A stretch of DNA of 64,000 nucleotides from positions 2,170,001 through 2,234,000 of the forward strand of contig NZ_CP031967.1 of NCBI RefSeq assembly GCF_003443615.1, given 5' to 3'. The notes under the pieces were generated by a model. It had not been told where the DNA came from. It searched no databases and saw nothing but the letters and a program-made list of their open reading frames with translations. Position 1 is the stretch's first letter. Each line of letters begins with the position of its first letter. Positions 18,394 to 27,662 of this stretch are shown piece by piece. Position numbers and translations under genes: made by a program. This DNA is from Alteromonas sp. BL110 (GTDB lineage Bacteria; Pseudomonadota; Gammaproteobacteria; Enterobacterales; Alteromonadaceae).

Positions 18394-19326
18394 ATGAAAG
18401 CGTTGGACATTAAAGGGTTAACCAAAACCTACAAAGGTGGCGTTCAGGCACTTAAAGGCGTAGACCTTACAGTACAAGAAGGAGACTTCTTTGCACTACT
18501 CGGCCCTAATGGGGCGGGAAAATCTACCACTATTGGTATTATCAGTTCGCTTGTTAACCAAACTAACGGCAGTGTTTCGGTGTTTGGTTATGATCTCACT
18601 ACGCAAAAAGAACAAGCCAAAGCTTGCATTGGTCTGGTACCACAAGAGTTCAACTTCAACCAGTTTGAGACCGTACTGCAAATAGTACTTAACCAAGCGG
18701 GTTACTATGGCGTGCCTCGCAGTGTTGCGAAAGAGCGCGCTAAAAAATACCTTGCTCAGCTAGATCTATGGGAAAAACGCAATGCCCGCGCTCGTGAGTT
18801 GTCGGGGGGGATGAAACGCCGCTTAATGATTGCTCGTGCGTTAATGCATGAACCAAAGCTACTTATTTTAGATGAGCCAACCGCTGGCGTAGATATTGAA
18901 ATTCGCCGCTCTATGTGGGGCTTTTTAGAAGAAATAAACCGTCAGGGGATTACCATTATCCTCACCACCCATTACCTTGAAGAAGCAGAAATGCTGTGCC
19001 GCAATATCGCCATTATTAATAAGGGTACCATTGTGGAGAACACCAGCATGAAGGCACTATTGTCTAAACTTAATGTGGAAACCTTTGTATTAGATATTAA
19101 AGCTTCAGAAAATGTATTGTCTACCGACACTTTATTGAATGGTTTTGAACACCGTTTGCTTGACGACCACACCCTTGAAGTTGATGTTGAGAAAACGGAA
19201 GGGTTAAACCCCGTTTTCTCCCAGCTAAGCGAAAAGGGCATTCAAGTAATGAGTATGCGCAATAAATCAAATCGCCTTGAGGAATTGTTTGTGCGTTTAG
19301 TTGAATCAGCGAAGCAAGCTAGCTAA
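18394..19326 (+). CDS. yadG: ABC transporter ATP-binding protein YadG
   Basis: A 310-residue ABC ATPase with Walker A GPNGAGKST (about residues 39-47), signature LSGGMKRRL, Walker B LLILDEPTAGVD and switch-His TTHYLEEAE. The sequence tracks E. coli YadG closely over its whole length, including ALMHEPKLLILDEPTAGVDI and the C-terminal NRLEELFVRLV. YadG/YadH form an ABC-2-type exporter of unknown substrate. It is the first gene of an operon with yadH and a TrmB-like methyltransferase, and is preceded by a conspicuous palindrome. Family assignment is secure; function is unknown even in E. coli. Confidence 0.95.
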   Translation: MKALDIKGLTKTYKGGVQALKGVDLTVQEGDFFALLGPNGAGKSTTIGIISSLVNQTNGSVSVFGYDLTTQKEQAKACIGLVPQEFNFNQFETVLQIVLNQAGYYGVPRSVAKERAKKYLAQLDLWEKRNARARELSGGMKRRLMIARALMHEPKLLILDEPTAGVDIEIRRSMWGFLEEINRQGITIILTTHYLEEAEMLCRNIAIINKGTIVENTSMKALLSKLNVETFVLDIKASENVLSTDTLLNGFEHRLLDDHTLEVDVEKTEGLNPVFSQLSEKGIQVMSMRNKSNRLEELFVRLVESAKQAS

Positions 19327-19352
19327 ACCCACTGCAGGTAAAGGTGAAGAAC

Positions 19353-20168
19353 ATGAAAACTGAAAGTACACAAATGAACACAGAAGAAAACGTGGGTTGG
19401 TTTAAGCAAAACTATGTGGCGTTAACCACGATTTGGATAAAAGAGTGCACGCGCTTTTTGCGCATATGGATACAAACCCTGGTGCCTCCGGCTATTACGA
19501 TGAGCCTGTATTTCGTTATATTTGGCAGCCTTATCGGTAACCGTATTGGTGAAATGGGGGGCTTTACCTACATGGAGTTTATTGTACCTGGCCTCATTAT
19601 GATGTCGGTGATCACAAACTCCTACGCCAATGTGTCGTCTTCATTTTTTAGCGCAAAGTTCCAGCGCAATATTGAAGAGCTATTGGTGTCACCTGTACCT
19701 ACCTCAGTTATTATTCTTGGCTATGTGGGCGGGGGCGTGGCTCGCGCTATTCTCATTGGCATAATCGTTACCTTGGTGTCGCTATTTTTTGTTGATGTGC
19801 AAATACATAATTTAGGCATTATAGCGCTGACGTTACTACTTACTTCTACCTTGTTTGCTACCGCGGGCTTGATTAATGCAGTGTTTGCTAAAACCTTCGA
19901 TGATATCAGCGTGGTTCCAACGTTTGTTTTAACACCTTTAACTTATTTAGGCGGTGTATTCTATTCTCTTACGCTATTACCTGAATTCTGGCAATGGGTG
20001 AGCAAAGCGAACCCTGTTGTATACATGGTCAATGGGTTTCGCTATGGCTTCTTAGGTGTATCTGATGTGAACGTGACACTGTCGCTTACTTTGTTATTGG
20101 GCTTCAACGCGTTGCTATTTAGCGTGGCGTACTACTTACTTAAAACCGGTAAAGGTATTCGTAGCTAA
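19353..20168 (+). CDS. yadH: ABC-2 type permease YadH
   Basis: A 271-residue membrane protein with six predicted helices and the ABC-2 permease pattern (YMEFIVPGLIMMSVITNSY, FQRNIEELLVSPVP, VLTPLTYLGGVFYSLTLLP). The ATG at 19353 is chosen over a GTG at 19344 because AAGGTGAA gives a proper ribosome-binding site for it. It pairs with YadG 26 nt upstream. Its stop codon overlaps the start of the methyltransferase gene by one base, so the three are probably one transcript. The exported substrate is unknown. Confidence 0.93.
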   Translation: MKTESTQMNTEENVGWFKQNYVALTTIWIKECTRFLRIWIQTLVPPAITMSLYFVIFGSLIGNRIGEMGGFTYMEFIVPGLIMMSVITNSYANVSSSFFSAKFQRNIEELLVSPVPTSVIILGYVGGGVARAILIGIIVTLVSLFFVDVQIHNLGIIALTLLLTSTLFATAGLINAVFAKTFDDISVVPTFVLTPLTYLGGVFYSLTLLPEFWQWVSKANPVVYMVNGFRYGFLGVSDVNVTLSLTLLLGFNALLFSVAYYLLKTGKGIRS

Positions 20169-20845
20169 TGGCGAGCGGTAATTCTAGAGAAATCACCACA
20201 TCGCAGGTGGGTATTCACGATAAGTTAGACGACTTAGTGAAAAAGTACCAAGCGAGTGAAAACAAGCGACCGATTAGCGAACATACACAAGCCGCCTTTG
20301 ATGAAGTAAGTGCCTGGCTTGATGCCGGGAACGGCTTTAATGGCGAGGTTATTCTAGATTCTTGCTGTGGTGTTGGCGAAAGTACGGCGAATATTGCAAG
20401 AGCGAACCCTAATGCCCGCGTTATCGGCATTGATAAATCAGCCATGCGGGTGGACAAGCATGAGCATTACAGCACACAGCAGGATAACTATCGGGTGATC
20501 CGCGCTGATGTGAATGACTTTTGGCGCTTGGTAAAACAGTCTAACTGGAACGTTACGCAGCATTTCTTACTGTATCCCAACCCGTACCCCAAAAAGACCC
20601 AGGTTCAAAAACGCTGGCACGGCAGTGCGGCCATGGTGGATTTAATGTCAATCACCCCTAACATAGAGGTGCGAAGCAACTGGCTCATCTATCTGATGGA
20701 GTTTGCGCAAGCGGCTAAACATTACGGTATGGTGTCAGACTTGTCTGAAGTCACAGGCGATAACCACATGACGCCGTTTGAACGAAAGTACCGGGGTAGT
20801 GGGCAGTCCTGTTGGAAGCTAAATTGTCGCAGTGAAGAAAGCTAA
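20168..20845 (+). CDS. TrmB-like SAM-dependent methyltransferase
   Basis: A 225-residue class I methyltransferase. The SAM-binding motif is ILDSCCGVGESTANIARANP (about residues 60-80), with an acidic ribose contact in VIGIDKS. The downstream part LLYPNPYPKKTQVQKRWHG and the C-terminal TPFERKYRGSGQSCWKL mirror tRNA (guanine-46-N7) methyltransferase TrmB. However, the PDPW-type motif of TrmB reads PNPY here, changing an Asp thought to be catalytic in TrmB. It is therefore probably a divergent paralogue, not the housekeeping enzyme. Its start overlaps yadH by one base, an unusual association of an exporter with an RNA-methylase-like protein. Confidence 0.75.
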   Translation: MASGNSREITTSQVGIHDKLDDLVKKYQASENKRPISEHTQAAFDEVSAWLDAGNGFNGEVILDSCCGVGESTANIARANPNARVIGIDKSAMRVDKHEHYSTQQDNYRVIRADVNDFWRLVKQSNWNVTQHFLLYPNPYPKKTQVQKRWHGSAAMVDLMSITPNIEVRSNWLIYLMEFAQAAKHYGMVSDLSEVTGDNHMTPFERKYRGSGQSCWKLNCRSEES

Positions 20846-20942
20846 GTCTGCTATCTAAGCCAGAATTACTGTGAGCTGATTAAAGCGGGGCGAGATGAAA
20901 AACTCGCCCTGTTTTGCTTGTTAGTTTGGTGCAGTTAGCTTG

Positions 20943-21674
20943 CTAATGTCGCGCAGCGGCTGAACGCACGTTCGCCAAAGGCGGACTGAATACATAACCT
21001 TGCGCATAGCGAATGGGCAGGCGCTTTACGCGTTCTAAGTGTGCCTCATCTTCAACATGCTCGGCTATGGTACTTACGCTATGTCGTTCACACAGCGATA
21101 ATAAATAGTCCACATATTCTCTTACCGCCTCTTGCTCGTCATAATGTTTGATTAGCCCCCCCGCTAACTTTATACCTCGAACTGGCAGGTTCATGAGCGC
21201 CCTTATATTTCCCGGGCAAGAGCCTACATTGTCAATGAACACGCCAAGCCCGGCGTGCATACTTTTTTCTATAAACGCGGTTAAGCTTTTGGGGTTAGAC
21301 AATGCGGTGGATGCACTGACTTCAATGCTCACTCGCTCTGGAGCAGGGTAACTCGCTAAGTGGGTTATAAGTGTGTTGGTGAGCTCCTGATTATATAAAT
21401 CTTTGGCACTTATATTAATATTCCAAGGAATATTCACATCGTGAAAGTAACTCGCACATTGCACGAACATACTCGCTGCAAGTGAATTTACATGCTGCTC
21501 CCGTTCAATAAGATAAAGAAATTCGCTGGGCAGAAAGGTTTTATCCCCTCGCGTAATTAGGCGCGCCAAGCATTCGTACCGCCATACCCCTTGGCTATTT
21601 AAATCAACGATGGGTTGAAAGTAGGGAACGATATCTTCTATGGAGAAATCCTCGGATATTTCGCGTATGGGCAT
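20943..21674 (-). CDS. EAL-domain protein, probably catalytically impaired
   Basis: The frame extends upstream to a GTG at 21734, but GGAGGT lies 6 nt before the ATG at 21674, giving 243 residues, essentially one EAL domain. Catalytic positions of c-di-GMP phosphodiesterases can be traced: Glu in YECLAR (for EAL), Asn in NINISA, Glu in SIEVSA, Lys in GIKLAGG, Glu in IAEHVE and Gln in AQGYVFSPP. The double-Asp motif DDFG reads IDNVGS, so the second metal-binding Asp is Asn. Loss of that residue usually destroys or weakens hydrolysis, so a c-di-GMP-binding or protein-binding role is plausible. No GGDEF or sensor domain is present. Confidence 0.85.
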   Translation of the reverse strand: MPIREISEDFSIEDIVPYFQPIVDLNSQGVWRYECLARLITRGDKTFLPSEFLYLIEREQHVNSLAASMFVQCASYFHDVNIPWNINISAKDLYNQELTNTLITHLASYPAPERVSIEVSASTALSNPKSLTAFIEKSMHAGLGVFIDNVGSCPGNIRALMNLPVRGIKLAGGLIKHYDEQEAVREYVDYLLSLCERHSVSTIAEHVEDEAHLERVKRLPIRYAQGYVFSPPLANVRSAAARH

Positions 21675-21734
21675 AAACCGACCTCCTTGCAATGATGTGT
21701 CTAATAGCGGCCGATACGTTGTTGGAACCTGCAC

Positions 21735-22232
21735 TCAACAGATATAGCAGGTTACGCATCCGCACTATTCATAAATTAAATATAGTTGAGAGTGCAAAAT
21801 TTTGCGGTACTAATTTGAAAGAAGTATGGTTTGTCTTGCAGGTCACATCAGTAGGCAGCTAAAGGTATAGTGTGTGGCCCATGTCCATGAAAATTGACTA
21901 ACTAGTCTGAATGTTTCACATATGACAGTGAATTGGCGGTTTCTGCCTCTTGGCGAGCCTTGCAATCTGATGTAAAGTGCCACACCCTGAAAGTATTGTG
22001 ATAAGTTTCAGGTTTGGCAACGAATGGACCGCGTCAACGCGCATTGGCCTAGCCGATATCTAGTTTTTATATAGCAACAAGGTATAGGGTTAAATAGCTG
22101 CTGTTTAAGAAGCATGCTAAATGGCTAAAAGGAAAAGTAAGTGTCAGGCCGGTATCCTACAAAACCGCCTGTTTATTTCGCCCAATAAATGTAAGCGAAA
22201 TGTGTGATTGTTTAAAGTATGAGGTGTGTTGA
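21735..22232. other. intergenic region between the EAL gene and panP
   Basis: About 500 nt beyond the longest EAL frame, without a credible gene. It must hold the divergent promoters. I saw no strong hairpin or recognisable operator. A GAGGTG ribosome-binding site for panP is at its right end. Confidence 0.5.
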
Positions 22233-23867
22233 GTGGGTGAAGCGCAAGTTAGTTTAGAGCACCTGTTTAGGGTCTTTACCAAACCTGAACACAAAGACTC
22301 AAAGCTGGCTCAAATCGAGCAGCATTTATCTGACAATATCTTAGATTTCTTGTCGCAACATGTAGTGACAAAAAAGACGTCGTTAGAAGAGATTGAAAAA
22401 GATTTTTCAGACTCTAAGGTGCCTGAGTCACCGGAGTTTGTGTCTACTCATGCTGAGAGCTTACTTGATAAGCTCGTGGCGCACTCTGTAAATACTTACT
22501 CGCCTACTTTTATTGGCCACATGACATCTGCGCTGCCTTATTTTCATCTGCCGCTTTCTAAGTTAATGGTAGGGCTTAACCAGAACCTGGTTAAAATAGA
22601 GACCTCAAAAGCTTTCACGCCGCTAGAACGTCAAGTGCTAGGTATGATGCACAACCTTGTATACGACCAGCCACAAACTTTTTATGATAAGCACTTACAC
22701 AGTGCTGCGCATTCATTAGGTGCATTCTGTTCTGGTGGCACTATCGCCAATATTACTGCTTTGTGGGTGGCTCGCAATAAATTGCTCGGCCCGCAAAAAG
22801 CTTTTTCAGGCGTAGCTAAAGCCGGTCTTGCCGCTGCCTATCGCCATTATGACATTAACAACTTAGGCGTGATGTGCAGCAAACGCGGTCATTACTCGCT
22901 GTCAAAAGCAGTAGATGTTTTAGGTTTAGGTCGTGAGCAGTTGTTGACGGTAGCGGCTCCGAAGCAAACCCTAGATCCAGCCAAAGCCCTTCGCATTGGT
23001 AAACGTTACCAAGAGGAAGGGAATAAGCTTCTCGCTATTGTCGGCGTGGGTGGTACAACTGAAACCGGTCACGTAGACCCGCTGGACGAGCTTGCTGATG
23101 TAGCAAAAGAGCTTGGTTGTTGGTTCCACGTAGACGCAGCGTGGGGCGGCGCTACGCTATTTTCTGCGCGTTATCGAGACCGATTAAAGGGCATTGAGCG
23201 AGCAGATTCAGTTACCATTGATGCCCATAAGCAGATGTACGTGCCCATGGGTGCAGGTATGACTCTTTTTAAAGACCCACAAAACGCCAACGCGGTTAGA
23301 CATCATGCTCAGTATATACTCCGTGCAGGCTCTAAAGATTTAGGGGCAACCACGCTCGAAGGTTCTCGTAACGGTATGGCGATGATGGTGTACTCGGCAC
23401 TGCATATATTTGGTCGCAAAGGTTACGAACTTCTTATTGATCGCAGCATCGATAAAGCCAAAGACTTTTCACAAATGATAGATAAGGCGAGTGACTTTGA
23501 GTTAACTACTACGCCGACGTTATCGCTATTAACCTACCGAGTGTGCCCTGAAGAAGTCCAGGAAAAGTTAAAGCACGCTAACGCAAAAGTGCGCAACGCA
23601 ATTAATGAAAAAGTTGATGCGCTTGTTGTTGCGGTGCAAAAGCAGCAACGTGAAGCGGGTAAGTCATTTGTTTCCCGTACCCGTTTAGAAGCGCCAGATT
23701 ACCCGTCTCAGTGTATTACCGTATTTCGCGTGGTATTAGCTAACCCGTTAACGAGCCATAATGATTTGGCCGCTATTTTGGCTGAGCAGCATTTAATCGC
23801 GAAAGAAACTCAGGCGTGGAAGGACCTTATGGAATTTGTTGGCGAAACAGAAACTCTAGCTTCTTAG
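22233..23867 (+). CDS. panP: PLP-dependent aspartate 1-decarboxylase PanP
   Basis: A 544-residue group II-type PLP decarboxylase. The cofactor lysine is in TIDAHKQMYVPMG (about residue 335), preceded by the Asp-containing HVDAAWGGATLFS. FCSGGTIANITAL contacts the phosphate. Length and sequence match PanP, which converts aspartate to beta-alanine for pantothenate synthesis in Vibrio, Alteromonas and relatives that lack the pyruvoyl enzyme PanD. It faces panC and panB across a shared terminator, and no panD lies here, which supports the role. The start is GTG with GAGGTG upstream. A glutamate decarboxylase activity is the alternative, less likely given context. Confidence 0.88.
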   Translation: MGEAQVSLEHLFRVFTKPEHKDSKLAQIEQHLSDNILDFLSQHVVTKKTSLEEIEKDFSDSKVPESPEFVSTHAESLLDKLVAHSVNTYSPTFIGHMTSALPYFHLPLSKLMVGLNQNLVKIETSKAFTPLERQVLGMMHNLVYDQPQTFYDKHLHSAAHSLGAFCSGGTIANITALWVARNKLLGPQKAFSGVAKAGLAAAYRHYDINNLGVMCSKRGHYSLSKAVDVLGLGREQLLTVAAPKQTLDPAKALRIGKRYQEEGNKLLAIVGVGGTTETGHVDPLDELADVAKELGCWFHVDAAWGGATLFSARYRDRLKGIERADSVTIDAHKQMYVPMGAGMTLFKDPQNANAVRHHAQYILRAGSKDLGATTLEGSRNGMAMMVYSALHIFGRKGYELLIDRSIDKAKDFSQMIDKASDFELTTTPTLSLLTYRVCPEEVQEKLKHANAKVRNAINEKVDALVVAVQKQQREAGKSFVSRTRLEAPDYPSQCITVFRVVLANPLTSHNDLAAILAEQHLIAKETQAWKDLMEFVGETETLAS

Positions 23868-23964
23868 GTCAAGCATTTAAAATGCTAGCCTCTTAGGTGT
23901 TAGCTTTTTAAATTCGAGTAGTTTCTACGCTAACGAAAAAGCCAACGTTTTAAAACGAACAAAT

Positions 23965-24015
23965 AAAAACGCCCGGTGCAGGCTCTGTTTAAGAGCAATG
24001 CGTCGGGCGTTTTTT
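23965..24015. terminator. bidirectional terminator between panP and panC
   Basis: AAAAACGCCCG and CGGGCGTTTTT form an outer stem, with an inner GCTCT/AGAGC hairpin. It is A-rich before and T-rich after, so it can serve both converging genes. Confidence 0.85.
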
Positions 24016-24035
24016 CGTATATAAGTGGCTTTCGC

Positions 24036-24887
24036 TTAGCGTCGCGTTATTTGCATGTTGTCGATTAAACGGGTCTTACCCATAAACATAGCAACTAGCA
24101 GCACTAGTTCCTTGTCGCTATCGCTGGCCGCTTCAAACGTAGCAGCGTTAACCACCTGGCAGTAGTCTTTCTTAAAGCCTTTCGCTTCAAGGTTGGTAAC
24201 CATGGTGCTTTCAAGCTCAACAAAGTTAGTATTGCCACCTTCAATGCTCGTTTTAATACGCTGCATCTCTTCAAAAATAGCGCTTGCTGTGGCTTTTTCC
24301 GCGTCTGTAAGGTAGCCATTTCTGGAGCTCATCGCCAGTCCTGACGCTTCGCGCTCGGTAGGTACGCCATGAACCTTTACTGCCATTGATAAATCGCGCG
24401 CTAAAGCACGGATCACTTGTAGCTGTTGAAAGTCTTTCTCGCCAAAGAAAGCGTCATCTGGCTGTACCATGTTAAACAGCTTGGTAACAACGGTGGCTAC
24501 ACCGCGAAAATGTCCCGGACGACTCGCGCCACAGTGAGAGTCTGATATACCAGGCACTTCAACGAAGGTTTGAGCGTCAAGCCCTGCAGGATACATCTCT
24601 GCGACGCTTGGTAAAAATACGGCATCTGCATCTACAGAAATAAGCTTTGTTTTGTCTTCTTCAATAGTACGTGGATAGGCGTCTAAATCTTCATTTGCAC
24701 CAAATTGCATGGGGTTTACAAAAATGCTTACCACCACTTTGTCGTTATGTGTTTTTGCTTTTTTAACTAGTTTAAGATGACCGTCGTGCAGGTTACCCAT
24801 CGTGGGGACAAAACCTACGGTTTCACCATTTCGACGCCACGTATTTACGGCGTCGCGTAATGCTGAAATACTATCAAGCACCTTCAT
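24036..24887 (-). CDS. panC: pantothenate synthetase
   Basis: A 283-residue enzyme that joins pantoate and beta-alanine using ATP. The ATP-binding motif PTMGNLHDGHLKLV (about residues 28-41) is the HIGH-like element of the nucleotidyl-transferase fold. The KMSKS-equivalent region lies at SGLAMSSRNGYL, and the pantoate-binding region includes VNPMQFG and FFGEKDFQQL. Length is standard (283 in E. coli). It follows panB by 11 nt, so the two are co-transcribed, and it converges on panP, which supplies beta-alanine. Confidence 0.97.
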   Translation of the reverse strand: MKVLDSISALRDAVNTWRRNGETVGFVPTMGNLHDGHLKLVKKAKTHNDKVVVSIFVNPMQFGANEDLDAYPRTIEEDKTKLISVDADAVFLPSVAEMYPAGLDAQTFVEVPGISDSHCGASRPGHFRGVATVVTKLFNMVQPDDAFFGEKDFQQLQVIRALARDLSMAVKVHGVPTEREASGLAMSSRNGYLTDAEKATASAIFEEMQRIKTSIEGGNTNFVELESTMVTNLEAKGFKKDYCQVVNAATFEAASDSDKELVLLVAMFMGKTRLIDNMQITRR

Positions 24888-24898
24888 ATTGTACCCCG

Positions 24899-25693
24899 TT
24901 ATTCAAAGCTGTGTTCGGCAGAAGGAAACGCACCGCTTTGCACATCTTCAATGTATTTTGATACTGCTTTGCGCATATCTCCGGTTTCTATAAGATAGTT
25001 CTTAGAGAACTTAGGCATGTAGTTAGCGCTTATACCAAACATATCGTGCATCACTAGAATTTGGCCGTCGGTATCTTTACCTGCACCTATGCCTATTACC
25101 GGTATGGTTAAGGCTTCGCTTACTGCTTTTCCTAGTGATGAAGGTACGCATTCGAGCACTAGTAGCTGAATACCGGCTTCTTCTAATGCTTTTGCTTCGC
25201 TAAGCAGCTTTTCTGCTTGGCTTGCTTCACGACCTTGTACTTTGAATCCACCGAATACGTGAACTGACTGCGGCGTTAAGCCTAAATGTCCGCACACGGG
25301 TACACCGCGAAGGTTTAAGCCTTTAATGGTGTCACATAACCAGCTTCCACCTTCCATCTTTACCATGCTTGCACCAGCAGCCATTAACTTTGCCGCATTA
25401 GCGTAGGTTTGCTCTGGTGTCGCGTAAGACATAAACGGCATATCAGCTAAAACGAAGGCGCGCTCGGTACCACGACGCACACTTTTGGTGTGGTAGGCAA
25501 TGTCGTCGATAGTTACTGGAAGGGTGTCGTCTTCACCCTGAAGAACCATGCCTAAAGAGTCGCCGATTAGAAGGGCGTCTACGCCTTGTTCATCGAACAT
25601 TTTGGCGAAGCTGGCGTCGTAAGCCGTTAAAGAGGTGATCTTTTCCCCAGCCTGCTTTTTCTTAAGCAAGCCAGATACTGTTACTTTCTTCAT
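24899..25693 (-). CDS. panB: 3-methyl-2-oxobutanoate hydroxymethyltransferase
   Basis: A 264-residue enzyme that transfers a hydroxymethyl group from methylene-tetrahydrofolate to alpha-ketoisovalerate, the first committed step to pantoate. Metal- and substrate-binding motifs are present: [10 protein letters not shown] (Asp of the Mg site), LADMPFMSY and MVKMEGG. The C-terminal [18 protein letters not shown] is also typical. The length matches E. coli (264). It is upstream of panC and downstream of folK, the same order as in E. coli. Confidence 0.97.
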   Translation of the reverse strand: MKKVTVSGLLKKKQAGEKITSLTAYDASFAKMFDEQGVDALLIGDSLGMVLQGEDDTLPVTIDDIAYHTKSVRRGTERAFVLADMPFMSYATPEQTYANAAKLMAAGASMVKMEGGSWLCDTIKGLNLRGVPVCGHLGLTPQSVHVFGGFKVQGREASQAEKLLSEAKALEEAGIQLLVLECVPSSLGKAVSEALTIPVIGIGAGKDTDGQILVMHDMFGISANYMPKFSKNYLIETGDMRKAVSKYIEDVQSGAFPSAEHSFE

Positions 25694-25751
25694 GACATGT
25701 CTCAGATTGATATTTGTTGATATCGTGTGGCGAACTATACGGATTTTGCGG

Positions 25752-26249
25752 CTAATTGGAAGTGCGCAGGCGACTAAGTCCGTCTAGCGAGCAGTTAGCA
25801 ACCCACGCTGAAATAGGCTTTCCGTCGTGCATTACCATATTGGGTGCAATTTCAAACAGCGGTACCATAACAAACTCACGCCCCGCCATACCGTAGTGAG
25901 GAATGATCAGGTCTGCAGTATCGATAGTTTCGCTGCCGTATAGCAATATATCTAAATCCAGCGTGCGCGGACCCCAGCGTTCTCCTTTACGCTCTCGACC
26001 TTCTTCTAGCTCGATGCGCTGAAGTTGTTTTAACAATCCGTGAGGCTTAAGTGACGTTTCTATTAAGCACACCGCGTTGATATAGTCGGGTTGGTCTTGC
26101 GGCCCCATCGGCTTGCTGGAATAAAGCGAAGAGGTTTTAAGTACGCGAGTATCTTCTAATTGGTTAATGGCATCAAACGCACGCTGCGCTTTTTCTTGGC
26201 TATTGCCAAGGTTACTGCCTACGCCAATGTAAACATGCTCTTTATGCAT
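25752..26249 (-). CDS. folK: 7,8-dihydro-6-hydroxymethylpterin pyrophosphokinase
   Basis: The open frame extends 58 codons further upstream inside pcnB, but homology begins at [12 protein letters not shown], so the ATG at 26249 is chosen (165 residues, near the usual 159). HPPK motifs are clear: GSNLGN and the signature [13 protein letters not shown] that carries the Mg-binding aspartates. It makes the pyrophosphorylated pterin for folate synthesis. Its first codons overlap the pcnB 3' end by 8 nt, implying coupled translation. This is the same pcnB-folK junction as in enterobacteria. Confidence 0.95.
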   Translation of the reverse strand: MHKEHVYIGVGSNLGNSQEKAQRAFDAINQLEDTRVLKTSSLYSSKPMGPQDQPDYINAVCLIETSLKPHGLLKQLQRIELEEGRERKGERWGPRTLDLDILLYGSETIDTADLIIPHYGMAGREFVMVPLFEIAPNMVMHDGKPISAWVANCSLDGLSRLRTSN

Positions 26250-27642
26250 CTGGACCTCGTTTCGCTGCTGGTTTACGCTTGCGTTTGCGCGGAGCACCTT
26301 TTGCGCCACCCTCACTTTTGCGAAGCGCGTTAAGCATGCCTTTTTGTTTACCATTGTCAGCGTGCTGGAAGTGCGTCCACCACTGGGCGAGTTCAAGTAG
26401 GTCGCCGCCTTCTGTTTGGCCACGTACTAGCAAAAAGTCATAACCAGCTCTGAATTTCGGATGGGTAAGCAATTGAAACGCACGACGACCAAAGCGCTTG
26501 GGTAGGCGCTGCTGTAAAATCCATATGTCCCGTATGACGGTAGAGAAACGCTTCGGAATCATTATACGCTGAGTTTGACGGGCAATAACCTCGCCTGATG
26601 CAATATTGAATGCATCAAAAGCATTTAAGCCTGATTCACTTTGCAAACGCTGAGATTGTTCCTCTACTGGGTACCACAATAATGCGGCGTATAAAAATGC
26701 GGGTGTAACACGCTGATTACTATTAATCCGTTCATCTGTGTTCGCTAGTACACGACGGACAAACTGCATCTCACGGCTGTTTTCATCTTTCAAAAACGGC
26801 GCAAGTTGAGGGAATAAGGGCTCAATTAGGCCGTACTCGTGCAGCATTAGGAATGTTTCTTCCCCTTTACCCGATAAAAACAGTTTAAGGGTTTCTTCAA
26901 ACAAACGCGCTGCTGGTATGTTCTGCAAAAGGTTCGCCAGAGATTTAATCGGTAATGCGGTTTTATCTTCGATACTCATGCCAAGTTTAACGGCAAAACG
27001 TACCGCGCGCAGCATACGCACCGGATCTTCACGGTAACGTGTTTCCGGATCACCAATTAGCTCAACTTCACGCTTTTCTATCGCGGCTAGGCCATTTGCA
27101 AAGTCTTTTACTGTAAAGTCAGCCACACTGTAATACATGGCGTTAAAAGTAAAGTCACGGCGCTCAGCATCTTCTTCGATGGTACCAAATACGTTATCGC
27201 GTACTAGCTGTCCGTGTGCGTCACGCTTTGCGACAGCTTTGCCCTTTGGCAGGTTTTCATCTTCGTCAGACTCTTGGTGATGTCCTCGGAATGTAGCAAC
27301 TTCAATAATTTCTCGACCAAATACAATGTGAGCTAAGCGAAAACGCCTGCCGATAAGACGGCAATTTCTAAAAAGCCCCTTTATTTGCTCAGGCGTAGCG
27401 TTAGTTACCACGTCGAAGTCTTTAGGTTCGTGACCCATCAAAATGTCGCGTACACAGCCTCCTACCAAATAGGATTCGAAGCCAGCTCCATTAAGGCGAT
27501 ACATTACTTTCAATGCATTTGCACTTACATCTTCACGAGATATGCCGTGTTCTCCACGGGTCATAGTCCTTGGCTTCAAAGCGTTAGAGGACGAACTCTC
27601 TTTTGAAAAAGCGCGCTTAACAGATTTAAAAACACGATGAAT
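26242..27642 (-). CDS. pcnB: poly(A) polymerase I, non-AUG start
   Basis: Poly(A) polymerase that adds 3' tails to mRNA for decay. The nucleotidyltransferase core has YLVGGCVRDILMG and the catalytic aspartates in DFDVVTNATPEQ, then RNCRLIGRRFRLAHI and VATFRGHH. The tail is basic (RKRKRKPAAKRG). The first AUG-like starts (TTG at 27579, ATG at 27564) would drop a conserved N-terminus: upstream in frame the sequence reads HRVFKSVKRAFSKES, matching E. coli TRVANFCRKVLSREES. No ATG, GTG or TTG is available there, only ATC-ATC-ATT (27648-27640) after a GGAGA at 27657-27653. E. coli pcnB is known to start at AUU, so 27642 (or the ATC at 27645) is taken. Confidence 0.93.
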   Translation of the reverse strand: MHRVFKSVKRAFSKESSSSNALKPRTMTRGEHGISREDVSANALKVMYRLNGAGFESYLVGGCVRDILMGHEPKDFDVVTNATPEQIKGLFRNCRLIGRRFRLAHIVFGREIIEVATFRGHHQESDEDENLPKGKAVAKRDAHGQLVRDNVFGTIEEDAERRDFTFNAMYYSVADFTVKDFANGLAAIEKREVELIGDPETRYREDPVRMLRAVRFAVKLGMSIEDKTALPIKSLANLLQNIPAARLFEETLKLFLSGKGEETFLMLHEYGLIEPLFPQLAPFLKDENSREMQFVRRVLANTDERINSNQRVTPAFLYAALLWYPVEEQSQRLQSESGLNAFDAFNIASGEVIARQTQRIMIPKRFSTVIRDIWILQQRLPKRFGRRAFQLLTHPKFRAGYDFLLVRGQTEGGDLLELAQWWTHFQHADNGKQKGMLNALRKSEGGAKGAPRKRKRKPAAKRGPDA

Positions 27643-27662
27643 GATGATGGTATCTCCGCAGA

